From positions 682,001-746,000 of the forward strand of contig NZ_JACHHZ010000003.1 of assembly GCF_014202975.1 (NCBI RefSeq): a stretch of 64,000 bases of DNA, in the 5' to 3' direction. The notes under the pieces were generated by a model, which worked only from the letters and a program-made list of their open reading frames with translations, was not told the origin of the DNA and did no database searches. The DNA comes from Povalibacter uvarum. Its GTDB lineage: Bacteria > Pseudomonadota > Gammaproteobacteria > Steroidobacterales > Steroidobacteraceae. Made by a program: the position numbers and the translations under genes. Shown here piece after piece: positions 44,847-54,729 of this stretch (the stretch's first letter is position 1; the number at the start of each line of letters is the position of its first letter).

Positions 44847-45158
44847 ATGGCGAACCAGAACATCCGCATCAACCTGAAGGCTTTCGACCACAGGCTGATC
44901 GACAACTCCGCACGCGAAATCGTGGAGACGGCCAAGCGCACGGGTGCCACGGTTCGTGGTCCGGTGCCGCTGCCGACCAAGATGGAGCGTTTCACCGTCC
45001 TGGCCGCCCCCCATGGCGACAAGGACGCGCGGGACCAGTTCGAACTGCGCACCCATAAGCGCCTGATGGACATCTTGAACCCCACGGACAAGACCGTGGA
45101 CGCGCTCATGAAGCTCGAACTGCCGGCCGGCGTGGACGTGCAGATCAAGCTGAACTGA
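44847..45158 (+). CDS. rpsJ: 30S ribosomal protein S10
   Basis: 103 residues, the standard length: [53 protein letters not shown]. Also the NusE antitermination factor that contacts NusG. Unusually, 386 bp separate it from rplC, so it seems to travel with fusA-tuf rather than with the rest of S10. Confidence 0.98.
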   Translation: MANQNIRINLKAFDHRLIDNSAREIVETAKRTGATVRGPVPLPTKMERFTVLAAPHGDKDARDQFELRTHKRLMDILNPTDKTVDALMKLELPAGVDVQIKLN

Positions 45159-45191
45159 CGGCAGGGGAGGGCCGAATTTCGGCCCGATTGC

Positions 45192-45256
45192 CGTCATCCC
45201 CGCGAACGCGGGGATCCATCCGGCAATCCTTCTGGGTCCCCGCCTTCGCGGGGACA
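45192..45256. repeat. REP-like doublet between rpsJ and rplC
   Basis: Unit 1 is GTCATCCCCGCGAACGCGGGG (stem 45198-45204/45207-45213) followed by ATCCATCC. Unit 2, in inverse orientation, is GGGTCCCCGCCTTCGCGGGGA. Same family as 27709-27775 and the half element at 8908. It may terminate the str transcript before the downstream promoter. Confidence 0.75.
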
Positions 45257-45264
45257 CGTCGAGC

Positions 45265-45292
45265 TTGCAAAGCCGCTCGACGTGACTATAAT
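45265..45292 (+). promoter_or_regulatory. Promoter for rplC and downstream S10 genes
   Basis: TTGCAA (45265-45270), 16-nt spacer and a perfect TATAAT (45287-45292). It starts a leader of about 245 nt ahead of rplC at 45545. In E. coli the S10 promoter lies before rpsJ; here it appears shifted to after rpsJ. Confidence 0.75.
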
Positions 45293-45308
45293 TCGCGCCT
45301 CTTTTGCG

Positions 45309-45429
45309 CCGAGGCCTGGCCCTGACGGGGTACCGCTCGAGCGGCATGACCGGGAAAACCTTACCGGTCGGCCTCTCCGTGGAATCCCTCCTTCGCCAGT
45401 CCCCACTGCCCTGAGCCGTTTGTTCAGGG
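45309..45429 (+). promoter_or_regulatory. Structured leader RNA upstream of rplC
   Basis: GAGGCC (45311-45316) pairs with GGCCTC (45370-45375) and encloses two hairpins: CCGCTCGAGCGG (45333-45344) and GACCGG/CCGGTC (45348-45353/45364-45369), a three-way junction whose third helix abuts the first. A further hairpin CCCTGA/TCAGGG follows (45409-45414/45424-45429). In E. coli L4 represses its own operon through an S10 leader; this element is in the right transcript for that role, but homology is not shown. Confidence 0.55.
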
Positions 45430-45544
45430 GCGCAGACCGGGTTTTGAGCAGCGTCGGCAACGTTCGGCGCTAACGGTCGGCAGATAGTTTTTGAATTGCA
45501 GCCTCTGGCCAATCGCAGCCGGGGCGAACAACGAGGACATTACG

Positions 45545-46255
45545 ATGAGCGCTACCAGGACCGTGGGTCTGGTCGGTCGTAAAGCCGGTATGACTCGCGT
45601 TTTCAACGACGCGGGTGAAGCAGTACCGGTGACCGTGATCGAGGCTCTGCCGAACCGCGTTACGCAGGTTCGCACGCCCGAAGCTGACGGCTATCGCGCC
45701 GTTCAGGTTGCTTTCGGCAACCGCAAGGCTTCCCATGTGAGCAAGCCGCAGGCCGGGCACTATGCCAAGGTCAAGGTCGCTCCTGGCACTTCGCTGGTCG
45801 AGTTCCGCCTCACCGGCGATCAGGGCAAGGACCTGGTTGCGGGCAGCGAGCTCAAGGTCGACCTCTTCCAGGTCGGTCAGATCGTCGACGTCACCGGTAC
45901 GACGATCGGTAAAGGCTTCGCGGGCACCATGAAGCGCCACAACTTCGGCGGTCTGCCTGCGACCCACGGCGTGTCCGTGTCGCACCGTTCGCCGGGCTCC
46001 ATCGGTCAGCGCCAGACTCCGGGTCGCGTCTTCCGCGGCAAGCGCATGTCCGGTCACATGGGTGTGCAGCGCCGGACGATCGAAAACCTCCAGGTTGTTC
46101 GCGTCGACGCAGAACGCAATCTCCTCCTGATCCGCGGTGCCATTCCGGGTGCTCCGGGCGGTGAAGTCATCGTCCGTCCGTCCGTGAAGGCAGCTCGTCA
46201 GGCCGCCAGAAAGCGCAAGGCTCCTGTGGCGAAGGCCGCACCGGCCAAGAAGTAA
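45545..46255 (+). CDS. rplC: 50S ribosomal protein L3
   Basis: 236 residues from ATG 45545 versus 209 in E. coli. Start [20 protein letters not shown]; the central loop with [20 protein letters not shown] and [20 protein letters not shown] reaches toward the peptidyl-transferase centre. The extra length is a C-terminal Ala/Lys tail ([20 protein letters not shown]). Confidence 0.98.
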   Translation: MSATRTVGLVGRKAGMTRVFNDAGEAVPVTVIEALPNRVTQVRTPEADGYRAVQVAFGNRKASHVSKPQAGHYAKVKVAPGTSLVEFRLTGDQGKDLVAGSELKVDLFQVGQIVDVTGTTIGKGFAGTMKRHNFGGLPATHGVSVSHRSPGSIGQRQTPGRVFRGKRMSGHMGVQRRTIENLQVVRVDAERNLLLIRGAIPGAPGGEVIVRPSVKAARQAARKRKAPVAKAAPAKK

Positions 46256-46269
46256 GGCAGTAGACCGCC

Positions 46270-46887
46270 ATGAAGCTCAAGCTTGTAGCGAAGGGTGCGC
46301 AGTCGCAGGAAGTCCAGGTATCGGACGCGACGTTCGCGCGTGAATACAACGAGTCGCTGGTGCACCAGGTCGTCGTGGCCTACCGGAATGCCGGTCGTGC
46401 GGGCACCAAGGCTCAGAAGTCGCGCGCTGAAGTCAGCGGCGGCGGCAAGAAGCCGTGGGGCCAGAAGGGTACCGGCCAGGCGCGTGCCGGCTCGATCCGC
46501 AGCCCGATCTGGGTAGGTGGCGGCAAGGCGTTCGCAGCGAAGCCGCGCGACTACGACCAGAAGGTCAACCGCAAGATGTATCGCGCGGCGCTGCAGGTCG
46601 TGCTGTCCGAGCTGGCTCGGCAGAACCGCCTGTCCGTCGTCAACGGCATCGAGCTCGAAGCGCCGAAGACCAAGCTGCTCGTGTCGCAACTCAAGGATCT
46701 CGGCGTCGGCGACGACGTGCTGGTCCTGGTCGAAGCGCATGACGAGAAGCTCGATCTCGCGTCGCGCAATCTCCCGTACGTCAACGTGCTGCCGGTGAGC
46801 GCTGTCGATCCGGTCAGCCTGGTGCGTCACAAGAACGTGCTCGCCACCGTCGGTGCGGTACGTCTGCTCGAAGAGAGGCTCGCATGA
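46270..46887 (+). CDS. rplD: 50S ribosomal protein L4
   Basis: 205 residues. The exit-tunnel loop reads [20 protein letters not shown] then [20 protein letters not shown], intact. The C-terminal globular part has [19 protein letters not shown]4 shapes the nascent-peptide tunnel and is the autogenous regulator in enterics. Overlaps rplW by 4 nt (ATGA). Confidence 0.98.
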   Translation: MKLKLVAKGAQSQEVQVSDATFAREYNESLVHQVVVAYRNAGRAGTKAQKSRAEVSGGGKKPWGQKGTGQARAGSIRSPIWVGGGKAFAAKPRDYDQKVNRKMYRAALQVVLSELARQNRLSVVNGIELEAPKTKLLVSQLKDLGVGDDVLVLVEAHDEKLDLASRNLPYVNVLPVSAVDPVSLVRHKNVLATVGAVRLLEERLA

Positions 46888-47180
46888 GTCAGGAAAGATT
46901 GATGTCCGTGCTGCTCGGGCCGCACGTGTCTGAAAAGAGCGCCCGCGTCGCCGAGGCGAATCAGTTCGTGTTTCGCGTGCGTCGCGATGCGAGCCGGCCT
47001 GAAGTGAAGGCGGCTGTCGAGCTGATGTTCGAAGTGAAGGTTGCCAACGTCAACATCGTGAATGTCGGCGGCAAGCAGAAGCGCTTCGGCCAGCGGCTGG
47101 GTCAGCGTCAGGACTTCAAGAAGGCCTATGTGCGTCTTGCCCCTGGCCAGAGCATCGATTTCTCCGGCGCTGACGCCTGA
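46884..47180 (+). CDS. rplW: 50S ribosomal protein L23
   Basis: 98 residues: [20 protein letters not shown], then [20 protein letters not shown] and [20 protein letters not shown]. It lines the tunnel exit and is the docking point for trigger factor and SRP. Translationally coupled to rplD. Confidence 0.98.
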   Translation: MSQERLMSVLLGPHVSEKSARVAEANQFVFRVRRDASRPEVKAAVELMFEVKVANVNIVNVGGKQKRFGQRLGQRQDFKKAYVRLAPGQSIDFSGADA

Positions 47181-47198
47181 GTTTAAGGATCAGTCATC

Positions 47199-48023
47199 AT
47201 GGCGTTGATCAAAGCAAAACCGACGTCGCCCGGCCGGCGTTTCCAGGTCTCGATCTCCCGCTCGCACCTGCACAAGGGCGCGCCGGAAGCATCGCTGGTC
47301 GTTCACAAGAACCGCACGGGCGCGCGTAACAACTACGGCCGCCAGACCGTCCGTCATCAGGGCGGCGGCCACAAGCAAAAGTACCGTCTGGTCGACTTCC
47401 TTCGCAACAAGGATGGCGTGCCGGGCAAGGTCGAGCGGATCGAATACGATCCCAATCGCACCGCGCACCTCGCTCTCGTGCTCTATGCCGACGGCGAGCG
47501 TCGCTACATCATCGCGCCGAAGGGCGTGGTGGCGGGCGACACCGTTCTGTCGGGTGCTGAAGCCCCGATCAAGGCGGGCAACACGCTGCAGCTGCGCAAC
47601 ATTCCAATCGGCACGACGATTCACTGCGTCGAGTTGAAGCCTGGCCGTGGCGCGCAGATCGCTCGCAGCGCCGGCGGCTCCGCTCAGCTCGCGGCGCGCG
47701 AAGGTTCGTACGCGACGATCCGTCTGCGTTCGACCGAAATGCGCAAGGTCCACATCGATTGCCGCGCCACCATCGGTGAAGTGGCGAACGACGAACACAA
47801 CCTGCGCAGCTACGGCAAAGCAGGTGCCATCCGCTGGCGTGGTATCCGCCCGACGGTCCGCGGTGTCGTCATGAACCCGGTCGATCACCCGCACGGTGGT
47901 GGTGAAGGTAAGTCCGGCCAGGGTAATCCGCATCCGGTGAGCCCGTGGGGTTGGAACACCAAGGGCAAGAAGACGCGTCGCAACAAGCGCACGGCAGGCA
48001 TGATCCTGCGTCGACGTAACTAA
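47199..48023 (+). CDS. rplB: 50S ribosomal protein L2
   Basis: 274 residues, standard length. Landmarks: [39 protein letters not shown], the conserved His loop [20 protein letters not shown] near the peptidyl-transferase centre and C-terminal [16 protein letters not shown]. Required for subunit joining. Confidence 0.99.
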   Translation: MALIKAKPTSPGRRFQVSISRSHLHKGAPEASLVVHKNRTGARNNYGRQTVRHQGGGHKQKYRLVDFLRNKDGVPGKVERIEYDPNRTAHLALVLYADGERRYIIAPKGVVAGDTVLSGAEAPIKAGNTLQLRNIPIGTTIHCVELKPGRGAQIARSAGGSAQLAAREGSYATIRLRSTEMRKVHIDCRATIGEVANDEHNLRSYGKAGAIRWRGIRPTVRGVVMNPVDHPHGGGEGKSGQGNPHPVSPWGWNTKGKKTRRNKRTAGMILRRRN

Positions 48024-48037
48024 TTGAGGAGCTGACA

Positions 48038-48313
48038 GTGCCTCGTTCGATCAAGAAGGGTCCGTTCGTCGACCTGCACCTCGCCAAGAAGGTGCGCGTT
48101 GCCGCCGAGAAGAACGATCGTCGTCCGATCAAGACCTGGTCGCGCCGCTCGATGATTCTGCCGGACATGGTTGGCCTGACGATTGCCGTTCACAACGGCC
48201 GTCAGCACATCCCCGTGCTCGTCTCGGAAAACATGGTCGGCCACAAGCTGGGTGAATTCGCGCCGACGCGGACGTTCAAGTCCCACTCGGGCGACAAGAA
48301 GGCGGGAGCCTGA
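48038..48313 (+). CDS. rpsS: 30S ribosomal protein S19
   Basis: 91 residues from GTG 48038, preceded by [27 protein letters not shown], then [20 protein letters not shown] and [20 protein letters not shown]. Binds the 30S head with S13. 2 nt from rplV. Confidence 0.98.
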   Translation: MPRSIKKGPFVDLHLAKKVRVAAEKNDRRPIKTWSRRSMILPDMVGLTIAVHNGRQHIPVLVSENMVGHKLGEFAPTRTFKSHSGDKKAGA

Positions 48314-48315
48314 TC

Positions 48316-48657
48316 ATGCAAGTCGCTGCCAAACTGAAGTACGCGCGGATTTCCCCGCAGAAGGTCCGCCTCATCGCCGACATGGTCCGCGGTGCGCCGG
48401 TCGGAAAGGCGTTGAATACGCTGCGCTTCACTCCCAAGAAGGGTGCGGAGCTGGTGCTCAAGGTTCTCGAGTCCGCGATCGCGAACGCCGAGAACAACCT
48501 GAGCGCCGATGTGGACGAGTTGAAAGTGCAGACGATTACGGTCGATGCCGCACCGGTGCTGAAGCGCTTTGCCGCTCGCGCCAAGGGCCGCGGCACGCGG
48601 ATCTGGAAGCGCAACAGTCACATCATCGTGACGGTCGGCGACGGCAAGACGGAATAA
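48316..48657 (+). CDS. rplV: 50S ribosomal protein L22
   Basis: 113 residues: [40 protein letters not shown], and the tunnel-reaching hairpin [20 protein letters not shown]. No macrolide-resistance-type deletion is seen in the hairpin. Confidence 0.98.
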   Translation: MQVAAKLKYARISPQKVRLIADMVRGAPVGKALNTLRFTPKKGAELVLKVLESAIANAENNLSADVDELKVQTITVDAAPVLKRFAARAKGRGTRIWKRNSHIIVTVGDGKTE

Positions 48658-48669
48658 GGCGAGCTCACT

Positions 48670-49374
48670 ATGGGTCAGAAAGTCAATCCGATCGGTTTTC
48701 GCCTCGGCATCACGCGCGACTGGACTTCGAAGTGGTACGCATCCACCAAGAATTTCCCGGCGCACGTCTATACCGACCACCTCGTTCGTGAGTTTCTGAA
48801 GAAGAAGCTCGTCGAAGCGTCCGTGAGCCGCGTTCAGATCGAACGCGCCGCTCGCAAGGTCAACATCACGATCCACACGGCACGTCCGGGCATCGTGATC
48901 GGCAAGAAGGGCGAGGACATCGAGAAGCTGCGCGGACAGGTCGCGAAGATCATGAAGATGCCGGCCGGTGACGTCCGCATCAATATCTCCGAGATCCGCA
49001 AGCCGGAGCTCGATGCGCAGCTCGTTGCCGACGGTATCGCTCAGCAGCTCGAGCGCCGCGTGATGTTCCGTCGTGCCATGAAGCGCGCTGTGACGAACAC
49101 GATGCGTATCGGTGCCCTGGGCATCAAGGTGCGCGCTTCGGGTCGTCTGAACGGATCGGAAATCGCACGTACCGAGGTGTACCGCGAAGGTCGCGTTCCG
49201 CTTCACACACTGCGCGCTGAGATCGATTACGGCCTCGCGGAAGCGAAGACCACGTACGGCATCATCGGCGTGAAGGTCTGGATCTTCAAGGGCGAAGTCT
49301 TCAACCAGCCGGATGTGGCTGTGAGCGAGACGACTGACGCCCAGGCCGCGGCACCGACGGAGGCGACGGCCTAA
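48670..49374 (+). CDS. rpsC: 30S ribosomal protein S3
   Basis: 234 residues. [22 protein letters not shown] domain with [20 protein letters not shown], and [20 protein letters not shown]; the C-terminal [17 protein letters not shown] tail is acidic/Ala-rich. It forms the mRNA entry channel and helicase with S4 and S5. Confidence 0.98.
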   Translation: MGQKVNPIGFRLGITRDWTSKWYASTKNFPAHVYTDHLVREFLKKKLVEASVSRVQIERAARKVNITIHTARPGIVIGKKGEDIEKLRGQVAKIMKMPAGDVRINISEIRKPELDAQLVADGIAQQLERRVMFRRAMKRAVTNTMRIGALGIKVRASGRLNGSEIARTEVYREGRVPLHTLRAEIDYGLAEAKTTYGIIGVKVWIFKGEVFNQPDVAVSETTDAQAAAPTEATA

Positions 49375-49378
49375 GACC

Positions 49379-49438
49379 GGCGACTGGCGATCGGCGACTG
49401 GCATCTGGCCAGAAGCCAACAGCCAGCAGCCAGTAGCC
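49379..49438 (+). repeat. GGCGACTGGC-type imperfect hairpin between rpsC and rplP
   Basis: Two GGCGACTGGC units on the 5' side face CAGCCAGCAGCCAGTAGCC units on the 3' side, with CTGGCC/AGAAGCCA near the loop. It has the same build as the other iterated-unit hairpins, with a third type of unit. It fills most of the 78-nt gap. Confidence 0.6.
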
Positions 49439-49452
49439 CGAGTGAAACGACA

Positions 49453-49866
49453 ATGATGCAACCAAAACGAACCAAGTACCGCAAGGCGTTCAAGGGCCGC
49501 AATGCCGGCCTCGCGCAGGGCGGCAACTACGTGGCGTTCGGCGACTTCGGTCTGAAGGCGACCAGCCGTGCGCGCATGACTTCGCGCGAGCTCGAAGCAG
49601 CTCGTCGGGCGATGACGCGCTACGTGAAGCGCGGCGGCCAGATCTGGGTGCGCGTGTTCCCGGACCTGCCGATTTCGAAGAAGCCTCTCGAAGTCCGAAT
49701 GGGCAGCGGCAAGGGCAACGTCGAGTACTACGTGGCCAAAGTGAAGCCCGGCAAGGTGCTGTTCGAGATGGAAGGTGTGACCGAAGCGATCGCGCGCGAA
49801 GCGTTCCGTCTCGCGGCGTCGAAGCTCTCCGTCGACACGCAGTTCGTCACGCGCCAGGTGCGCTGA
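49453..49866 (+). CDS. rplP: 50S ribosomal protein L16
   Basis: 137 residues (two consecutive Met codons at the start). [35 protein letters not shown]-like helix here [20 protein letters not shown], and [20 protein letters not shown]. It stabilises A-site tRNA and organises 23S helices 38 and 89. Confidence 0.98.
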   Translation: MMQPKRTKYRKAFKGRNAGLAQGGNYVAFGDFGLKATSRARMTSRELEAARRAMTRYVKRGGQIWVRVFPDLPISKKPLEVRMGSGKGNVEYYVAKVKPGKVLFEMEGVTEAIAREAFRLAASKLSVDTQFVTRQVR

Positions 49867-49885
49867 TTTTTGCAGGTTACGAACA

Positions 49886-50089
49886 ATGAGCGCCAAAGAT
49901 CTCCGTACGAAGTCCGCCGCAGAGCTGCAGAAAGAGCTGCTCGATCTGCGCCGCGAACAATTCAATCTGCGCATGGCACGGGCGACCGGCCAGGCGGCCA
50001 AGCCGGATCAGTTCAGCAAGGTCCGCCGCAACATCGCGCGCCTGAAGACAGTGCAGGGCGAGCAGCGTCGCGCTGCCAAGGGTAAGTGA
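49886..50089 (+). CDS. rpmC: 50S ribosomal protein L29
   Basis: 67 residues, a two-helix protein: [20 protein letters not shown] then [20 protein letters not shown] and [14 protein letters not shown]. It sits next to L23 at the tunnel exit. Typical size 63-67. Confidence 0.97.
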   Translation: MSAKDLRTKSAAELQKELLDLRREQFNLRMARATGQAAKPDQFSKVRRNIARLKTVQGEQRRAAKGK

Positions 50090-50091
50090 GC

Positions 50092-50403
50092 ATGAGCAAG
50101 CAAGCGAAGCCGGCGGCTCCGGCGCCCGAAGAGAAGGTCGCCAAGACCATCACGGGCAAGGTCGTCAGCAACAAGATGGAAAAGACCATCACCGTCGTCG
50201 TCGAGCGTTACGAGCCGCATCCCCGATACGGCAAGTACATGCGCCGCACGACGCGCCTGCTGGCTCACGATGAGAACAACGAGAGCCGCGAAGGCGATGT
50301 CGTTGCGATCCAGGAGTGCCGGCCGCTGTCGCGCCGCAAGAACTTCCGCCTGGTGCGCGTCATCAGCCGTGCAGACCAGACCGCAGGAGAAGCAACGCCA
50401 TGA
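50092..50403 (+). CDS. rpsQ: 30S ribosomal protein S17
   Basis: 103 residues from ATG 50092 against 84 in E. coli. An extra Ala/Pro/Lys N-terminus ([18 protein letters not shown]) precedes the OB-fold core [20 protein letters not shown] and [20 protein letters not shown]; the C-terminus is also slightly longer. Overlaps rplN by 4 nt. Confidence 0.97.
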   Translation: MSKQAKPAAPAPEEKVAKTITGKVVSNKMEKTITVVVERYEPHPRYGKYMRRTTRLLAHDENNESREGDVVAIQECRPLSRRKNFRLVRVISRADQTAGEATP

Positions 50404-50768
50404 TCCAGATGCAAACGTTGCTGAATGCCGCTGACAACAGCGGCGCCCGCAGCCTGATGTGCATCAAGGTGCTGGGCGGCTCGAAGCGTCGCTACGCCAC
50501 CGTCGGCGACGTGATCAAAGTCAGCGTCCGCGATGCGATTCCGCGCGGCAAGGTGAAGAAGGGCGAGGTGTATGACGCCGTCGTCGTTCGCACCAAGTTC
50601 GGCGTGCGTCGTCCGGACGGTTCGATGATCCGTTTCGACGGCAACGCCGCCGTGCTGCTGAACCCGAAGCTCGAGCCGATCGGCACTCGTATCTTCGGAC
50701 CGGTGACGCGCGAACTGCGTACGTCGCAGTTCATGAAGATCATCTCGCTGGCACCTGAAGTGCTGTAA
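50400..50768 (+). CDS. rplN: 50S ribosomal protein L14
   Basis: 122 residues from ATG 50400, overlapping the rpsQ stop (ATGA). [32 protein letters not shown]-type strand, [20 protein letters not shown], and [20 protein letters not shown]. It forms intersubunit bridges with 16S rRNA. First gene of the spc group. Confidence 0.98.
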   Translation: MIQMQTLLNAADNSGARSLMCIKVLGGSKRRYATVGDVIKVSVRDAIPRGKVKKGEVYDAVVVRTKFGVRRPDGSMIRFDGNAAVLLNPKLEPIGTRIFGPVTRELRTSQFMKIISLAPEVL

Positions 50769-50792
50769 GCCGGCCAGGTAAAGGGTTTACGT

Positions 50793-51107
50793 ATGAACAA
50801 GATTCGCAAGGGCGACGAAGTCGTGATCACGACCGGCCGTGACAAGGGCCGGCGCGGCACCGTCATCAAGACTCTCGAAGGCAAGGTTGTCGTCGAGAAC
50901 GTCAACATGGTGAAGCGGCACACGAAGCCGAACCCGCAGCGCAACGTGCAGGGCGGCATCGTCGAGAAGGAAGCCGCGATCGACCTGTCGAACGTGGCGC
51001 TGTGGAATCCCGCAACGAAGAAGGGCGACCGCGTCGGCATCCGTACGCTCGCCGACGGCCGCAAGGTGCGCTTCTTCAAGTCCAACAACGAAGTTGTGGA
51101 CGCCTGA
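50793..51107 (+). CDS. rplX: 50S ribosomal protein L24
   Basis: 104 residues, standard. KOW motif near the start ([20 protein letters not shown]), then [20 protein letters not shown] and [20 protein letters not shown]. Assembly initiator of the 50S. In E. coli the S8 operator lies just after this gene; the 12-nt gap here is short. Confidence 0.98.
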   Translation: MNKIRKGDEVVITTGRDKGRRGTVIKTLEGKVVVENVNMVKRHTKPNPQRNVQGGIVEKEAAIDLSNVALWNPATKKGDRVGIRTLADGRKVRFFKSNNEVVDA

Positions 51108-51119
51108 AGGTAAACGAAC

Positions 51120-51665
51120 ATGGCAAGTGCAAGACTGCAAGAGCATTACCGCGACAAGATCGTCCCCGAGCTCCAGAAGAGCCTCGGCGTGGCGAACATC
51201 ATGCAGGTACCGAAGATCACCAAGATCACGGTCAACATGGGCGTGGGCGAAGCCGTTGCCGACAAGAAGATCATGGATAACGCCGTGGCGGATCTGACCA
51301 AGATCACCGGGCAGAAGCCGCTGGTCACTCGGTCGCGCAAGTCGGTTGCGACGTTCAAGCTGCGTGACGGCCTCGCGATCGGTTGCAAGGTGACTCTGCG
51401 CGGCGCGCGCATGTATGAGTTCCTCGACCGGCTGGTCAACATCGCGATGCCGCGTATCCGCGACTTCCGCGGCGTGAGCGCGCGTTCCTTCGACGGCCAG
51501 GGCAACTACAACTTCGGCGTGAAGGAACAGATCATTTTCCCGGAGATCGCGTACGACCAGATCGATGCGATCCGGGGCATGGACATCACCATCACGACGA
51601 CGGCACCGGACGACAAGAGTGGTCGTGCGTTGCTCGAAGCGTTCAATTTTCCGTTCCGCAAGTAA
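51120..51665 (+). CDS. rplE: 50S ribosomal protein L5
   Basis: 181 residues: [60 protein letters not shown] and [20 protein letters not shown]. Binds 5S rRNA with L18 in the central protuberance. Confidence 0.98.
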   Translation: MASARLQEHYRDKIVPELQKSLGVANIMQVPKITKITVNMGVGEAVADKKIMDNAVADLTKITGQKPLVTRSRKSVATFKLRDGLAIGCKVTLRGARMYEFLDRLVNIAMPRIRDFRGVSARSFDGQGNYNFGVKEQIIFPEIAYDQIDAIRGMDITITTTAPDDKSGRALLEAFNFPFRK

Positions 51666-51682
51666 GGCGACAGGGCGAATTT

Positions 51683-51988
51683 ATGGCCAAGACATCGATG
51701 GTCAATCGCGAAGAAAAGCGTGCGAAGCTCGTGAAGCGCTACGCCGCCAAGCGGGCGCGACTGAAAGAAATCATCCGCAAGCCGACCTCGTCGGCTGCCG
51801 AGCGGGAAGCTGCGGTTGTGCAGCTTGCGGCGCTGCCGCGCGACTCCAGCAAGTCGCGCCTGCGTAACCGCTGTCAGATCACCGGCCGTCCGCGCGGTTT
51901 CTACCGCAAGTTCGGTCTCGGTCGTACCAAGCTGCGCGAAGCAACCATGCGCGGCGAAATTCCGGGCCTCGGGCTGGCCAGCTGGTAA
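51683..51988 (+). CDS. rpsN: 30S ribosomal protein S14 (zinc-free type)
   Basis: 101 residues, the long C-minus form: only one Cys in [20 protein letters not shown], no CxxC pairs. C-terminus [18 protein letters not shown]. It places tRNA in the 30S head with S3 and S10. Confidence 0.98.
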   Translation: MAKTSMVNREEKRAKLVKRYAAKRARLKEIIRKPTSSAAEREAAVVQLAALPRDSSKSRLRNRCQITGRPRGFYRKFGLGRTKLREATMRGEIPGLGLASW

Positions 51989-52012
51989 CAGCTGGTACCA
52001 CTGGAGCACCAC

Positions 52013-52408
52013 ATGAGCATGACGGATCCTATTGCCGATTTCCTGACGCGCATTCGCAACGGCCAGTCCTCGGGTAAGTCCGAGATCGCCGCACCGACCT
52101 CGAAGATCAAGGTCGCGATTGCGAAGGTTCTGAAGGACGAAGGCTACATCGAAGACTTCTCTGCCGACGTGCAGGACGGCAAGCCGACGCTGGCCGTACA
52201 GCTGAAGTATTACCAGGGCCGACCGGTCATCGACCGCCTCGAGCGTGTCAGCCGTCCTGGCCTGCGTGTCTACAAGGGCAAGGACGAACTGCCGACGATT
52301 CTCGGCGGCCTCGGTATTGCCATCGTTTCCACGTCGCAGGGCGTGATGACCGATCGTCAGGCACGCGCAGCCGGTCACGGCGGCGAAGTGCTTTGCATCG
52401 TTTCCTAA
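52013..52408 (+). CDS. rpsH: 30S ribosomal protein S8
   Basis: 131 residues: [36 protein letters not shown] and the C-terminal rRNA-binding [20 protein letters not shown] with GGEVLCIVS. In enterics it is the spc-operon translational repressor. Confidence 0.98.
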   Translation: MSMTDPIADFLTRIRNGQSSGKSEIAAPTSKIKVAIAKVLKDEGYIEDFSADVQDGKPTLAVQLKYYQGRPVIDRLERVSRPGLRVYKGKDELPTILGGLGIAIVSTSQGVMTDRQARAAGHGGEVLCIVS

Positions 52409-52417
52409 GGTGCACAC

Positions 52418-52954
52418 ATGTCTCGAGTAGCAAAACAGCCGGTTGCTCTGCCGAAGGGCGTGACTGCAACCATCAGTGCGGACTCCGTCGCCGTTAAGGG
52501 CGCGAAGGGCACCCTGTCGCTCGCCCTCGCCAGCAAGCTGGTGAAGGTCGTGCAGGACGCGGAAGCGTTGAAGGTCGAGAAGGCGAACGACAGCCGCGAA
52601 GCGGACATGGTCGCCGGTTCGACGCGCGCGCATCTCGCCAACATCGTGCTCGGCGTCAGCAAGGGTTACGAGCGCAAGCTGGAACTCGTCGGCGTCGGTT
52701 ACCGCGCACAGGCACAGGGCAAGGCCCTGAACCTGACGCTCGGCTTCTCGCACCCGGTGGTCTACGACGCGCCGGAAGGCATCACGATCGAAACCCCGAG
52801 CCAGACCGAAATCCTGGTGAAGGGCATGGACGTGCAGAAGGTCGGTCAGGTTGCCGCCGACATCCGCAGCTTCCGTCCGCCAGAGCCGTACAAGGGCAAG
52901 GGCGTTCGCTACAGCGGCGAGAAGATCGAGCTGAAGGAAGCGAAGAAGAAGTGA
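52418..52954 (+). CDS. rplF: 50S ribosomal protein L6
   Basis: 178 residues, tandem-repeat fold. [40 protein letters not shown] and the C-terminal [20 protein letters not shown] tail at the factor-binding site. Confidence 0.98.
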   Translation: MSRVAKQPVALPKGVTATISADSVAVKGAKGTLSLALASKLVKVVQDAEALKVEKANDSREADMVAGSTRAHLANIVLGVSKGYERKLELVGVGYRAQAQGKALNLTLGFSHPVVYDAPEGITIETPSQTEILVKGMDVQKVGQVAADIRSFRPPEPYKGKGVRYSGEKIELKEAKKK

Positions 52955-52960
52955 TGACTG

Positions 52961-52989
52961 AGCTGCCAGCCACCAGTTTGCTGGCAGCT
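52961..52989 (+). repeat. Perfect 10-bp hairpin between rplF and rplR
   Basis: AGCTGCCAGC (52961-52970) and GCTGGCAGCT (52980-52989), loop of 9 nt. Further CCAGC/GCTGG units (GCCACCAG, GGCCAG, TTGCTGG, CCAGCAGCC) continue to about 53050, in line with the iterated-unit hairpin pattern. No T-run. Confidence 0.7.
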
Positions 52990-53061
52990 GGCCAGAGCCG
53001 GAACAGAGTTTTCTTGCTGGATGTCGCGAACCGGTAACCAGCAGCCAAGAGTGAAACGACC

Positions 53062-53415
53062 ATGCAAGGTAAGAACGTTCAACGTCTGCGTCGCGCCGCA
53101 CGGGCCCGCGCCAAGATTCGCGAGCTGAAGGCGCTGCGCCTCTCGGTGCATCGCACGTCGCAGCACATCTACGCGCAGATCCTCGACACCGAGTCGAAGG
53201 TTCTGGCCGTGGCGTCGACGGTGCAGAAGGATGTGCGCGGCAGCCTGAAGGGCACCGGCAACATCACCGCTGCTGCCGCGGTCGGCAAGGCGATCGCCGA
53301 GAAGGCGAAGGCTGCCGGCATCAAGCAGGTCGCGTTCGACCGTTCGGGGTTCAAGTATCACGGTCGCATCAAGGCGTTGGCCGATGCGGCGCGCGAAAAC
53401 GGGCTCGAGTTCTAA
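53062..53415 (+). CDS. rplR: 50S ribosomal protein L18
   Basis: 117 residues, standard length. Basic N-terminus ([20 protein letters not shown]), [16 protein letters not shown], and [20 protein letters not shown]. Binds 5S rRNA with L5. Confidence 0.98.
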   Translation: MQGKNVQRLRRAARARAKIRELKALRLSVHRTSQHIYAQILDTESKVLAVASTVQKDVRGSLKGTGNITAAAAVGKAIAEKAKAAGIKQVAFDRSGFKYHGRIKALADAARENGLEF

Positions 53416-53475
53416 ACAGAGAAGCGAACAGCGGCGAGGCGATGAGATCGCCACCGCGCTTGTCTAACAGGAAAC

Positions 53476-53988
53476 ATGTCAATGGCCAGAGTTGAAAAAG
53501 CAGCTGCAACCGACGAGTACATCGAGAAGCTCGTGGCGGTGAATCGCGTTGCCAAGGTCGTGAAGGGTGGCCGTCAGTTCGGCTTCACCGCGCTGACCGT
53601 CGTCGGCGACGGACGCGGCAAGGTCGGCTTCGGATACGGCAAGGCGCGCGAAGTGCCGGTCGCGATCCAGAAGGCGATGCAGGCGGCCCGCAAGAATCTT
53701 GCGAACGTTGCACTCAAGAACGCGACGCTGCACTACGCGCTGAAGGGCGCGCACGGCACGACCCGTGTCTACATGCAGCCCGCTGCAGACGGTACGGGCC
53801 TCATCGCCGGTGGCGGCATGCGCGCGGTGTTCGAGTGCGCCGGTGTGCGCAACGTGCTCGCGAAGAGCTACGGCTCGCGCAACCCGATCAACGTCGTGCG
53901 CGCGACGTTCAAGGCACTGACGAGCATTCAGTCGCCTGAAGACATCGCAGCCAAGCGCGGCAAGCGCGTCGAAGAAATTCTGGGCTGA
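53476..53988 (+). CDS. rpsE: 30S ribosomal protein S5
   Basis: 170 residues. [40 protein letters not shown] and [20 protein letters not shown] with [20 protein letters not shown]. The spectinomycin loop (VAKVVKGGR) looks wild type. ATG 53482 is an alternative start. Confidence 0.98.
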   Translation: MSMARVEKAAATDEYIEKLVAVNRVAKVVKGGRQFGFTALTVVGDGRGKVGFGYGKAREVPVAIQKAMQAARKNLANVALKNATLHYALKGAHGTTRVYMQPAADGTGLIAGGGMRAVFECAGVRNVLAKSYGSRNPINVVRATFKALTSIQSPEDIAAKRGKRVEEILG

Positions 53989-54017
53989 TCGCCTGGTTAC
54001 TGGACTGGATTGAAGTC

Positions 54018-54215
54018 ATGGCCAACGCCAAACCGAAGTCGCTCAAGGTCACGCTCGTCAAGAGCGTGTTCGGTCAGCTCAAGTCTCATCGCGCCACGGT
54101 GCGCGGCCTGGGACTGCGCAAGATCCGGGATTCCGCCGTCGTCGCGGACACGCCTGAGATTCGCGGAATGCTCCGCGCATCGGGCCACATGCTGAAGGTA
54201 GAGGAAGCGGGCTGA
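54018..54215 (+). CDS. rpmD: 50S ribosomal protein L30
   Basis: 65 residues: [40 protein letters not shown] and [16 protein letters not shown]. Small ferredoxin-like fold, present in most but not all bacteria. Confidence 0.97.
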   Translation: MANAKPKSLKVTLVKSVFGQLKSHRATVRGLGLRKIRDSAVVADTPEIRGMLRASGHMLKVEEAG

Positions 54216-54247
54216 AGCCCGTCGCCGCTCAACCAGGAATTGAAGTT

Positions 54248-54685
54248 ATGAAGTTGAACACCATTTCCCCGGCTCCAGGCAGCAAGAAGACACGCCTTCG
54301 CGTGGGCCGTGGCGCGTCCGCCGGCCAGGGCAAGACCTGCGGCCGTGGCGTCAAGGGTCAGCGCGCTCGCAAGGGCGGCTACCACAAGGTGGGTTTCGAA
54401 GGCGGCCAGATGCCGTTGCAGCGCCGTCTGCCGAAGACGGGCTTCCGTTCGAAGGTGAAGCCGACGGTCGCCGAAGTGCGCCTGTCCGAGCTCGCGAAGC
54501 TCGAAGGGAACGTGGTGGATCTGGAAGCGCTCAAGGCTGCGAACGTTGTGCCGGCGCAGGCTCTGCGCGCGCGTATCGTCGCGTCGGGCGAGTTTGCCAA
54601 GGCCGTGACGGTCAAGGGCATCCACCTGACGAAGGGTGCGAAGGCAGCGATCGAAGCCGCCGGCGGCAAGGTCGAAGCGAACTGA
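54248..54685 (+). CDS. rplO: 50S ribosomal protein L15
   Basis: 145 residues: [60 protein letters not shown] and a C-terminal globular domain with [20 protein letters not shown]. Late 50S assembly protein; precedes secY. Confidence 0.98.
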   Translation: MKLNTISPAPGSKKTRLRVGRGASAGQGKTCGRGVKGQRARKGGYHKVGFEGGQMPLQRRLPKTGFRSKVKPTVAEVRLSELAKLEGNVVDLEALKAANVVPAQALRARIVASGEFAKAVTVKGIHLTKGAKAAIEAAGGKVEAN

Positions 54686-54729
54686 TTCGACTCGAGTCGA
54701 CACTCTAACTTTTAGTCGCCAGAGAACTC

